From Verrucomicrobia bacterium UBA3063 (GTDB lineage Bacteria; Verrucomicrobiota; Verrucomicrobiia; Methylacidiphilales; Verrucolacustridaceae), in the NCBI GenBank assembly GCA_002366885.1, contig DFCD01000035.1, positions 300 through 9,753 on the forward strand: a DNA stretch of 9,454 nucleotides. Direction: 5' to 3'. Shown here piece by piece: positions 1-6,112 of this stretch. Both the position numbers and the translations under genes were made by a program. The stretch's first letter is position 1. The number at the start of each line of letters is the position of its first letter. The notes beneath the pieces were generated by a model. That model was not told where the DNA came from. It worked only from the letters and a program-made list of their open reading frames with translations, and did no database searches.

Positions 1-3
1 CCC

Positions 4-186
4 ATGAGATTTCTCTTAGGAATGCTCCTTGTTGGCGGACTATCTCTTTGCAGCCTGCAAGCCCAGGACCGCGATGGCGACCAGGACGGCGGACGTTCCG
101 GGGAGTTGACGCCGACCGCCCCTCGCAAGGTCACCATGGCGAATCCGGTGAAGCCCGACTGGTTGCCCCAGCCTCACGGAAAATAA
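4..186 (+). CDS. Small putative secreted protein, 60 aa, unknown function
   Basis: Not a family I recognise. The ATG at position 4 opens a 60-residue frame. It starts with a short positive end (MRF) and a hydrophobic stretch of about residues 4-18 that ends in a plausible signal peptidase I site (LQA before QD, near residue 20). The mature part would be only about 40 residues: an Asp/Gly-rich acidic segment (DRDGDQDGG), then a Pro/Lys-containing tail. A Cys at residue 16 does not sit in a good lipobox, so a lipoprotein is unlikely. Only three bases precede the ATG, so the ribosome site and any upstream extension cannot be judged. It converges on the next gene with 5 bp between the two stop codons. 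The signal peptide is the only real evidence for coding; small size keeps confidence moderate. Confidence 0.5.
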   Translation: MRFLLGMLLVGGLSLCSLQAQDRDGDQDGGRSGELTPTAPRKVTMANPVKPDWLPQPHGK

Positions 187-191
187 ACCCC

Positions 192-557
192 TCAAGGCCG
201 CTTCAGCGGCGGCTCGGGCATGCGCCCGGCGCGAAGGGCATCCAAAGTCGCCGGATCTCCCCAGCGATTCTGGTTCAGGCTAAAAATCTCCATCAACATC
301 TTGGAGGGCTTTTGCGATGCCTCCCCCAAACCGGCTTGGGTTTTCGCCTTGAGAAGAGCCTCCTCGGGAGCCATGCCCCCGGTTTGAAGATCAACCAAGG
401 CGGCCAGCCCTTTGCGCATCCTTTCCTTGGCGTCTCCTTCGGCATCCGGATTCACCGCCGCGGCAACCAACTGCAACAACGCATCCTGCCCTTGGGATTG
501 ACCCCAAAGGGTTCCCCACAGACATGCCCCAAGAATCGTGACCAAGAACAGCCTCAC
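192..557 (-). CDS. Putative secreted protein, 121 aa, unknown function
   Basis: Not a family I recognise. It starts with GTG (complement of 555-557), preceded by AGGA at 565-568 on the minus strand with a 7-nt spacer, which supports this start. The N-terminus (MRLFLVTILGACLWGTLWGQ) looks like a Sec signal peptide, with likely cleavage near residues 19-24. A Cys at residue 12 follows LGA and resembles a lipobox, but it lies too close to the N-terminus for a normal lipoprotein signal. The mature part is about 100 residues, soluble and probably helical, with acidic and basic residues alternating, and ends in PEPPLKRP. There are no visible catalytic motifs. Its 3' end converges on the small gene at 4-186. 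Its 5' end is divergent from the acyltransferase gene, 164 bp away. It is probably an exported or periplasmic helical protein; function unknown. Confidence 0.6.
   Translation of the reverse strand: MRLFLVTILGACLWGTLWGQSQGQDALLQLVAAAVNPDAEGDAKERMRKGLAALVDLQTGGMAPEEALLKAKTQAGLGEASQKPSKMLMEIFSLNQNRWGDPATLDALRAGRMPEPPLKRP
197..210. terminator. Short GC-rich hairpin at a convergent gene junction
   Basis: GCCGCT at 197-202 and AGCGGC at 205-210 are perfect inverted repeats around TC. In practice this is a 5-bp stem with a TTCA loop. It lies in the last codons of the minus-strand gene and 11 bp after the plus-strand stop codon. The minus strand continues into a modestly T-rich stretch (GGGGTTTATTTTCC), so it could help end that transcript. 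The plus strand has no T run. A weak terminator candidate; it may simply be coding sequence. Confidence 0.3.
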
Positions 558-631
558 TGCGTCATCCTAGGCGTTCCGAAGGTCAGGTCGAGCCCTCATC
601 CCGGTCGCCGGGGCATTGCCTCTTGCAGGAT

Positions 632-644
632 CCCCGTCACGGGG
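632..644. other. Small hairpin in the divergent intergenic region 558-721
   Basis: The 164 bp between the divergent starts at 557 and 722 should hold promoters for both genes, but I see no convincing -35/-10 pair. What is visible is CCCCG (632-636), loop TCA, CGGGG (640-644), and the octamer GAATTCCC occurring twice, once shortly after this hairpin and again just before the ribosome site at 712. Either could be regulatory or chance. Confidence 0.25.
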
Positions 645-711
645 TACACGAATTCCCTGCCCTTTCCTGTCCCCCTCTTCATGCAACGATTTATCCCCAC
701 AAGGAATTCCC

Positions 712-716
712 AGGAG
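712..716 (+). promoter_or_regulatory. Ribosome binding site that fixes the acyltransferase start
   Basis: AGGAG lies 5 nt before the ATG at 722. The open frame extends back to an ATG at 623, but that start has no comparable site, and the 33 extra residues are polar and proline-rich, not family-like. The start at 722 is therefore preferred. Confidence 0.75.
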
Positions 717-721
717 AACTG

Positions 722-2200
722 ATGGGGCTATTTCGCTATCTCCTGGCTGCCGCCGTTGTGTGGACCCACGCCCACAACCCGTCCTATCCCGGCCTTTTGA
801 ATGCCGGTGTCGCGGTAACGAGCTTTTTCATGATTTCTGGCTTTTATATGGGGCTGATTCTGGAAACCAAGTATGGCTCCCATACCAGGGTCTTTTACCT
901 CAGCCGTTTTCTCAGAATTTACCCCTTGTATTACCTGACCTTGGCCTTTGCCCTGGCCATCCTCGTGGCCGCTTCCCTCTGGCAGGGAAATTGGGCCGAC
1001 CGGCTCGCTTTTTACGCACACGCCTGGGACGCGGGGCACGGCTTTCTCGTTTCCCTGCTGGTCCTCGTGCAGATGGCCCTGGTGGGAATCGATTTGCCGT
1101 GCCTCTTTTCCTACACCGAAACCGGCCCCCGTCTTCTTCCCTTGGGGGGTGACTTCGGCGGAATCCTTTTGGAACGCATGCTTGTTTTGCCCCAGGCTTG
1201 GACCATCGGATTCGAGGTCCTTTTTTATCTTTGCGTCCCTTGGATTCGCCGCTGGCGAACAAAAACCCTCCTTCTGGTGGCGGCCTTCAGTTTTGCCCTG
1301 AAGATGGTTTTCAGGATCCTGAGCCCGGAAGGGGAAAGCTCCAAATGGGAATACCAGTTTTTCCCTCCCCAGTGTGTCTTTTTCCTCCTGGGCTTCCTTG
1401 CCTACCGCCACCGGGAGTGGATTTCCGGAAAAATGCCGCCGGCCCGACTTCTCGCCGGCCTTTTGGTCCTGCTCGGCATGTTCTTCGCCTGGCCCCAGCT
1501 GCCGGCCGCCGGCACCGATCTGGTTTGGTGGGGATTGGTCTTTTTCGCCCTGCCGGGTCTTTTTCAGGCAACCCGATCCTCCCGGTTGGACTCCTTGCTG
1601 GGATCCCTTTCTTACCCCCTCTATCTGATTCATGTCCCCATCCGCTGGCTGCTGCTCGGTCCTGGCGGGAGCTATGGAGCCGCGCTTTCCCCCCTTCTTC
1701 TTCTCCTTGTCTCCACCTTGGCGTCCGTGGGCCTTGCCCTCGTTTTTGAAAATCGCCTGGAAAGCTGGCGGGCCCGGTCGGTTCAAAGGCTCCTCTCCTT
1801 GCAGCGCCCGGCCAACCAGGAAAACTTCCTTTTTCCGCGAGCACCGCTTAAGACAACAGCGTCCCATGGAACCCGACCCTATTCCGACATCTCCATGAAT
1901 CCCCCGCGTCCATCCCCCGTTTCCGCGGACTGGCCCACCCTGATCCGATCCGTCCCGACCATGGGCAGGGATCTGCTGACGTTCCGTTACCGAAAATGGC
2001 CGACCGGAACCCTGCTGGGCGCCTTCCTGGGCGTTGCCTATCTGGTCAATCCCCTCGACCTGATTCCCGACGCGCTCCCCGGCATCGGGATCATTGACGA
2101 TGCCTTCGTTTTCGGGGTTTTTCTAACCCTGCTTTCCCGAGACGTGAAAAAATACCTCACCTGGAGGAACGCTAAGGGGGAAAGCAACCACCCATCCTGA
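722..2200 (+). CDS. Membrane acyltransferase (OafA/YrhL type) with C-terminal DUF1232 module
   Basis: A 492-residue multi-pass membrane protein. Residues 1-350 match acyltransferase family 3, whose members move acetyl or other acyl groups onto sugars of exopolysaccharide, O-antigen or peptidoglycan. Visible landmarks are an early His pair in VVWTHAH (15-18), FFMISGF (35-41), the R-x-x-R-x-Y-P segment (62-68), the W-x-x-x-x-E-x-x-FYL block (160-170), LSYPLYLIHVP (296-306) and a final E343 near the usual end of the family. About ten hydrophobic segments are present. A polar, proline-rich linker (about 351-425) follows. Then comes a second hydrophobic module with NPLDLIPDALPG and IIDD (443-460), the hallmark of DUF1232/YkvA-like proteins of unknown function. 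I do not know this pairing. An ATG at 1895 (residue 392) could start a separate DUF1232 gene, so a fusion or a one-base join are both possible (see findings). The substrate cannot be told from sequence. Confidence 0.85.
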   Translation: MGLFRYLLAAAVVWTHAHNPSYPGLLNAGVAVTSFFMISGFYMGLILETKYGSHTRVFYLSRFLRIYPLYYLTLAFALAILVAASLWQGNWADRLAFYAHAWDAGHGFLVSLLVLVQMALVGIDLPCLFSYTETGPRLLPLGGDFGGILLERMLVLPQAWTIGFEVLFYLCVPWIRRWRTKTLLLVAAFSFALKMVFRILSPEGESSKWEYQFFPPQCVFFLLGFLAYRHREWISGKMPPARLLAGLLVLLGMFFAWPQLPAAGTDLVWWGLVFFALPGLFQATRSSRLDSLLGSLSYPLYLIHVPIRWLLLGPGGSYGAALSPLLLLLVSTLASVGLALVFENRLESWRARSVQRLLSLQRPANQENFLFPRAPLKTTASHGTRPYSDISMNPPRPSPVSADWPTLIRSVPTMGRDLLTFRYRKWPTGTLLGAFLGVAYLVNPLDLIPDALPGIGIIDDAFVFGVFLTLLSRDVKKYLTWRNAKGESNHPS

Positions 2201-2208
2201 CCAAGCAC

Positions 2209-2237
2209 CCCGCCGCCTTCTTTTGGCCCGCGGCGGG
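2209..2237. terminator. GC-rich hairpin between convergent genes
   Basis: CCCGCCGC (2209-2216) and GCGGCGGG (2230-2237) form a perfect 8-bp stem around a 13-nt loop. It is the main feature of the 79-bp gap between the ends of the acyltransferase gene (2200) and the minus-strand block (2280). Neither strand has a T run after it, so it is not a classical intrinsic terminator. Position and stability make a bidirectional transcription end, or a 3'-end stabilising structure, plausible. Confidence 0.45.
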
Positions 2238-2279
2238 TACTGAGCGCGAGCCGCAAAACCCGTAAGGATCCCCGGCGAC

Positions 2280-3623
2280 CTATTCCGTCTCCAGCCAATC
2301 GCCAATCTCCCGGAAATCCTCGTCCCGAAAAATCACCTCGATTTTTTTGTGGGGGACCGGATTGAAGGGGCGGATGGCCCATGCCGGCTGGCCGCTCCTT
2401 TTTCCTCGGAGGACGATTCGCAGCGCACCCGGGGGAGCCTCGGCCACTTTTCCCTCCACCGCAATCTGGGCAAGACTCTCTTCCAGCGGGATCCTCAGAC
2501 AAAGAAAAGACTCGGGAATCGTGTTCACGTCCTCCTCAAAAGGTCCTTTGGCCAAGGACTCCTTTTCCCTCAAATCCTTGAGCCTTTCCTCGTACTCCTG
2601 AATTTCCTTTTGGATCATCTGGGAATCCCCCCGGAACCTGTCCAGCTCCCGGGCCTGGAGTTTTTTCTGGTCCTGCCTCAGTTCCGGATTGTCCCCCCCG
2701 GGATTGCGGAGCTTTCTGGCCTTGGCTCCCAGCCCCTGGTACCGGGTCTTCCATTCCTTTTCGAAGCGGTGCCACTCCTTCAGTTCCTTCTCGATCCAGG
2801 CAAACTGCTCGGGAAGCCGGATGCTGGGCGGGGCGCGGTACAAAGCCAGACGGAATTCATTCGCGATGATTTCCGCCTGCTGCAAATCCTCGTCCTCCTC
2901 GGGATGGTAAAAAAGACCCAGGTCCCGCGCCCTCCCCTCCACCTTTTCCAGAAACTCCTTCAAGCGGTCATCAAACTCCTGGTCCAAAAGACCAGCCTCC
3001 TCGATCCAAAGGCGCCGGACGGAAGCCTGATTCTCCTCGACCGTCTTCAGGCTTTTTGTTTTTTCCTCTCCCAAAGCCTGCTCCATCATGCGCATCTTTT
3101 CCGTGGTGCCGGCCGCATCCGCCTTGGCAAGGATCAGCGTCTTTTCAATTTCCCGGATCTGGGGTTGTAACGGCGCCAATCGCCGCCCGTAGTCCCGGCG
3201 CAATCCCGCCAGCCGCTCGCTGAAATCATACAGCACCAGCACCTCGGGTTTGTCCCCCAGTCGGACCTCGTTCAACTCCACCTTCACCCGGACCACCGTC
3301 TTTCGCCACTCGGTCCACACCCCGTACAAAACCATGATCCCGATTGCCGCCCCGATCCCGATCCAAACGTTCCGGCTCCACCCTTTCGCCACCCCCCAAG
3401 CCTTCCGACCCAGCTCCCGGAAAATCCGGCCCGCCCCAACCCGCTTTTCTTCCGTTGCCGGGGAGGCTCCCCCGGTCCCGGGCTCGGCCGCGGGCTTGGG
3501 CGCCAAAATCCTCCGACGGACCCGCGGTTTGTTCTCCTCGACCCGCGTAACCTTGAGCCGGAGCTTTTTCTTGGCGGTATCGGCCTCGCCGCCCGCCGGA
3601 GGCGGAGCGTTTTCTTCGGCCAT
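2280..3623 (-). CDS. Single-pass membrane protein with long coiled coil, 447 aa, unknown function
   Basis: Not recognised. The ATG at 3623 lies 2 nt after the pheA stop. GGAAGAG (3632-3638, minus strand) sits 8 nt before it, inside the end of pheA, so this start fits better than the much longer open frame running back over pheA. Layout: residues 1-80 are polar, basic and Pro/Ala-rich (KKKLRLKVTR, RVRRRILAP) and probably cytoplasmic; 86-104 form one membrane helix (VWIGIGAAIGIMVLYGVW); 105-135 are strand-like; about 135-365 are highly charged Glu/Lys/Arg-rich helix with coiled-coil character, broken near 300-315 by a Gly/Pro/Asn segment; 370-447 look like a small alternating strand/helix domain. 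There are no catalytic motifs. The topology (basic tail in, coiled coil out) resembles envelope scaffold or tether proteins. Its place as last gene after pheA suggests co-transcription but does not reveal its job. Confidence 0.8.
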   Translation of the reverse strand: MAEENAPPPAGGEADTAKKKLRLKVTRVEENKPRVRRRILAPKPAAEPGTGGASPATEEKRVGAGRIFRELGRKAWGVAKGWSRNVWIGIGAAIGIMVLYGVWTEWRKTVVRVKVELNEVRLGDKPEVLVLYDFSERLAGLRRDYGRRLAPLQPQIREIEKTLILAKADAAGTTEKMRMMEQALGEEKTKSLKTVEENQASVRRLWIEEAGLLDQEFDDRLKEFLEKVEGRARDLGLFYHPEEDEDLQQAEIIANEFRLALYRAPPSIRLPEQFAWIEKELKEWHRFEKEWKTRYQGLGAKARKLRNPGGDNPELRQDQKKLQARELDRFRGDSQMIQKEIQEYEERLKDLREKESLAKGPFEEDVNTIPESFLCLRIPLEESLAQIAVEGKVAEAPPGALRIVLRGKRSGQPAWAIRPFNPVPHKKIEVIFRDEDFREIGDWLETE

Positions 3624-3625
3624 GG

Positions 3626-4687
3626 TCAGCGCTCTTCCGGATAACTGCCCAAGACGCGCAGGCCTTGCGTCTGTTTCCGCAAGGCAGCCAGCGCCCGCTG
3701 GAGTTCCGGGCGGTCGGCGTGACCACGCACATCCACGAAAAAGACATATTCCCAAGGCTTCCCCGGGGCGGGCCGGGACTCCACCTTCAGCAAATTCAGT
3801 TTCCGCGCCGAAAAAATCCCCAACGCCCAGTGCAAAGCTCCCGCCCGGTGCGGCAAACTGAATACCAGGCTGGTTCGATCCTTCCCCGTCGCCGGCACCG
3901 GGTCCTGCCCTAGAACAAGGAATCTCGTGGTGTTCCCCACCCGGTCCTGCACATCCCGCTGCCGGATCTTCAGCCGATACAACGTCGCCGCCAGCGGACT
4001 CGCCAAGGCCGCCGCCCCACCCTCCTTCGCCGCACGCCTCGCCCCTTCCGCCGTGCTCGCCACCTCCACCAACTTCGCCTCCGGCAGATGCGTCGCCAAC
4101 CAGTGCCGGCACTGAGCCAATGCCTGCGGATGACTGTAGACCACCCGGATCGGACCCTGCGCCGTTCGGCTCAGCAAAGCATGCCGCACAGGGAGATAAA
4201 TCTCCCCAGCAATCCATGCGCACGTATCGAGCAAGGCGTCCTGCGTCGCCCCCACCGATCCTTCCCCCGAATTTTCCGCCGGCACCACCCCGGCATCCAC
4301 CTCACCCCGATCCACCGCCGAAAAAATCTCCGCAATCGTCGCGCACGGCACCAACTGGGCCGAAGAGCCGAACCGCGACCGCGCCGCCTGGTGGCAATAG
4401 GAGGATTCCGGCCCGAGATAGGCGATCCTCACACCCCCCTGCGCCTCCCGGGCGCAGGAAAGGATCTCGCGGTAAATCGAGGAAAGGGACTGCCGGTCCA
4501 ACCCTTTTCCCGCCTTCACCTCCAAACGCCGCAACAGGCTCGCCTCCCGTCCGGGCGCGAGGACGGAAAAGCCGTCCTGCCGCTTCAACCGGCCGATTTC
4601 GCGGGCGATCCGGATCCGATCCGCTAGCAGGCGGACCAGTTGGTCGTCCAGGCGGTCAACCTTGCGTCGCAGGCTCGCCAACTTCAC
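3626..4687 (-). CDS. pheA: Bifunctional chorismate mutase / prephenate dehydratase (P-protein)
   Basis: Cytoplasmic enzyme of phenylalanine synthesis: chorismate to prephenate, then to phenylpyruvate. Its 353 aa are close to the usual 360-390 of P-proteins. Three domains are visible. Residues 1-83 are an AroQ-type helical chorismate mutase (LRRKVDRLDDQLVRLLADR, then K35 and GRE at 46-48). About 86-262 are prephenate dehydratase, with AYLGPESSY (89-97), VPAENSGEGSV (135-145) and the conserved TTRF (253-256). About 270-350 are an ACT domain with GALH (283-286) and ESRP (303-306), the known phenylalanine-binding positions, so feedback inhibition by Phe is expected. The start is GTG at 4685-4687, supported by a perfect AGGAGG 9 nt upstream, and overlaps the end of scpB by 32 nt. 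The segment SSY replaces the more common G/A-T-F in the dehydratase motif, a mild variant. Confidence 0.95.
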   Translation of the reverse strand: MKLASLRRKVDRLDDQLVRLLADRIRIAREIGRLKRQDGFSVLAPGREASLLRRLEVKAGKGLDRQSLSSIYREILSCAREAQGGVRIAYLGPESSYCHQAARSRFGSSAQLVPCATIAEIFSAVDRGEVDAGVVPAENSGEGSVGATQDALLDTCAWIAGEIYLPVRHALLSRTAQGPIRVVYSHPQALAQCRHWLATHLPEAKLVEVASTAEGARRAAKEGGAAALASPLAATLYRLKIRQRDVQDRVGNTTRFLVLGQDPVPATGKDRTSLVFSLPHRAGALHWALGIFSARKLNLLKVESRPAPGKPWEYVFFVDVRGHADRPELQRALAALRKQTQGLRVLGSYPEER

Positions 4688-5276
4688 GGATCAGCTCCTC
4701 CTGTTTTGGCCCCGCCGGGTCGGCCGGGGCCGGCAATTTCACGCGCCGCAACTCCTCCGAGTTCGGCAGCTCCTCCAGATCCTTCAATCCAAAATGTTCG
4801 AGGAACAAATCGGTCGTGGCATAGAGGATCGGCCGGCCAGGCGCATCACTCCGTCCCACGATCTTGGCCACGCCTCGTTCCACCAGCGTGTCGAGAGTGC
4901 CGCTGCAATCCACCCCGCGCACCGCCTCAATCTCCGCTCGGGAAATCGGTTGCCGGTAGGCGATCACCGCCATCGTCTCCAGCGCCGGCGGGCTCAAGCG
5001 CGGAGGCCGCACCACTCCCTTCAGCTTCGCCACCCAGCCGGCAAGCTCCGGGGCCGTGCCGATTCGGAATCCACCCGCCACTTCCCTTAAAATCAACCCC
5101 CGGGCCGGCAGCGCCTCCGCCAACTTGGCGAGCTCCTCCCGCACCTCCGTCTCCTTCACTTCGGGAAAGCCTTGTCCGCCCTCCGGCCCCTCGCGCAAAA
5201 GGGCGGCCAGCCGCTTCGGCTCCAGCGGCTCGGTCGCCGCAAACAACAAAGCTTCCAGAACTCGGGACCACTCCAT
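4656..5276 (-). CDS. scpB: Segregation and condensation protein B (ScpB)
   Basis: Dimeric winged-helix kleisin-associated subunit of the SMC-ScpAB condensin, acting at the nucleoid in chromosome compaction and segregation. The 206 aa are normal for the family (about 180-210). The N-terminal winged helix starts with MEWSRVLEALLFAATEPL. The second winged helix holds the highly conserved block ALETMAVIAYRQPISRAEIE (98-117) and RGVDCSGTLDTLVERG (120-135). It is followed by GRSDAPGRPILYATTDLFLE (141-160) and HFGLKDLEELP (161-171), all typical. GGAAG (5284-5288, minus strand) overlaps the scpA stop and lies 7 nt before the ATG. The gene follows scpA by 11 nt, and its last 32 nt overlap pheA. The tail after residue 180 is Pro/Ala-rich and variable. 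Confidence 0.95.
   Translation of the reverse strand: MEWSRVLEALLFAATEPLEPKRLAALLREGPEGGQGFPEVKETEVREELAKLAEALPARGLILREVAGGFRIGTAPELAGWVAKLKGVVRPPRLSPPALETMAVIAYRQPISRAEIEAVRGVDCSGTLDTLVERGVAKIVGRSDAPGRPILYATTDLFLEHFGLKDLEELPNSEELRRVKLPAPADPAGPKQEELIREVGEPATQG
4697..4702 (-). promoter_or_regulatory. Perfect Shine-Dalgarno for pheA inside scpB
   Basis: AGGAGG on the minus strand, 9 nt before the GTG start of pheA. It lies within the last codons of scpB and fixes the GTG start and the 32-nt gene overlap. It is the strongest ribosome site in the window, so pheA can probably initiate on its own and does not depend on coupling alone. Confidence 0.75.
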
Positions 5277-5287
5277 AAATCAGCTTC

Positions 5288-6112
5288 CTACGCTGGGGAT
5301 TCGCCGGCCGGTTGACCAGTCTCATCCCCTTGTTCCCCCTCGTCCAAAACCGGGGCCGGCCAACCTCCCTCCGGCGCCCGCTGGATGAAGATCGGCTTGA
5401 GCGGCCCCTCCTGCCGGGCCATCAACTGCCGCAGCCGGATCAGCTCCAGCAGGGCCAAGAAGGTCACCACCACCTCGCCCCGCGAAGACATCGTCCGGAA
5501 CAGGTCCTCAAACGGCACCTCCTCCCCGATCGGCACCCGGTCCAGCAGGAACTCGATCTTCTGCCCCACCGTGAACTCCTCCTCCACAAACCGTCCCGCC
5601 CGCGCCCGCTCCTCCACCCCGCGCAGCACCTTCTGAAACGCCCACACCAGGTCGAACATGGAGACATTGCCGGGACCCATCATGCCGGGGGGGGCGGCCA
5701 CCCTTTCCGGCGTCCGTCCGAAAATTTTGGAATGCAGGGCCTCCCGATCCCCCAGTTGCCCCGCTGCATCCTTGAACTTGCGGTACTCGATCAGCTGCCG
5801 GATCAATTCCCACTTCGGATCCTCCTCCTCCACTTCCTCCGGCGGCCGGTCCTGCACCGGAAGCAAAGTCCGGCTCTTCAGATAAAGCAGGGTTGCCGCC
5901 ATCACCAAAAATTCCCCCGCGACCGCCAGATTCTCCTCCTTCATTTTGTCCAACCGTGCCAAGTACTGCTCCGTAAGTTTCTCCAATCGGATGTCGTAGA
6001 TATCCATCTCCTGCTCCTTGATCAGGTGCAGAAGCAGGTCGAGCGGCCCTGTGAAGGCGCTCAGTTCCACCCGAAGATTCTCGTTCGAGGGAATTTCCAG
6101 CATCGGGTTCAT
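5288..6112 (-). CDS. scpA: Segregation and condensation protein A (ScpA kleisin)
   Basis: Kleisin that bridges the two SMC heads and carries ScpB, forming the bacterial condensin at the nucleoid. The 274 aa fit the family (about 240-280). The N-terminal SMC-neck-binding region is clear: FTGPLDLLLHLIKEQEMDIYDI (from residue 19), then EQYLARLD and the helix AGEFLVMAATLLYLKSRTLLP. The acidic stretch EEVEEEDP and a middle linker follow. The C-terminal winged helix contains VVTFLALLELIRLRQL near residues 226-241, the SMC-cap-binding part. The ATG at 6112 overlaps the trpS stop as ATGA, so translation is probably coupled to trpS. M4 is an alternative start. The last 20 or so residues (GEQGDETGQPAGESPA) are low complexity. 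Confidence 0.96.
   Translation of the reverse strand: MNPMLEIPSNENLRVELSAFTGPLDLLLHLIKEQEMDIYDIRLEKLTEQYLARLDKMKEENLAVAGEFLVMAATLLYLKSRTLLPVQDRPPEEVEEEDPKWELIRQLIEYRKFKDAAGQLGDREALHSKIFGRTPERVAAPPGMMGPGNVSMFDLVWAFQKVLRGVEERARAGRFVEEEFTVGQKIEFLLDRVPIGEEVPFEDLFRTMSSRGEVVVTFLALLELIRLRQLMARQEGPLKPIFIQRAPEGGWPAPVLDEGEQGDETGQPAGESPA

Noticed and set aside
48..722. A 224-residue plus-strand open frame across the minus-strand secreted protein gene and intergenic region.
   Set aside because: It is basic, proline-rich shadow sequence with no ribosome site, and it overlaps two better-supported genes.
728..1867. A 379-residue open frame on the minus strand opposite the acyltransferase gene.
   Set aside because: It is an antisense shadow: rich in Gly, Lys, Gln and Glu with no domain features, whereas the plus strand encodes a clear acyltransferase with conserved motifs and a ribosome site.
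1895..2200. A separate 101-residue DUF1232 gene starting at ATG 1895.
   Set aside because: Not annotated separately because the frame is continuous with the acyltransferase and no ribosome site precedes this ATG; kept as an alternative in the findings.
3624..4223. A 200-residue N-terminal extension of the membrane coiled-coil gene, reading back over pheA.
   Set aside because: The extension is Gly/Ala-rich out-of-frame pheA sequence. The ATG at 3623 has a ribosome site and gives a sensible protein.
5819..5842. A CCTCCTCCTCC-like repeat that looks like a microsatellite.
   Set aside because: It encodes the acidic EEVEEEDP stretch of ScpA, a normal low-complexity linker in this family.
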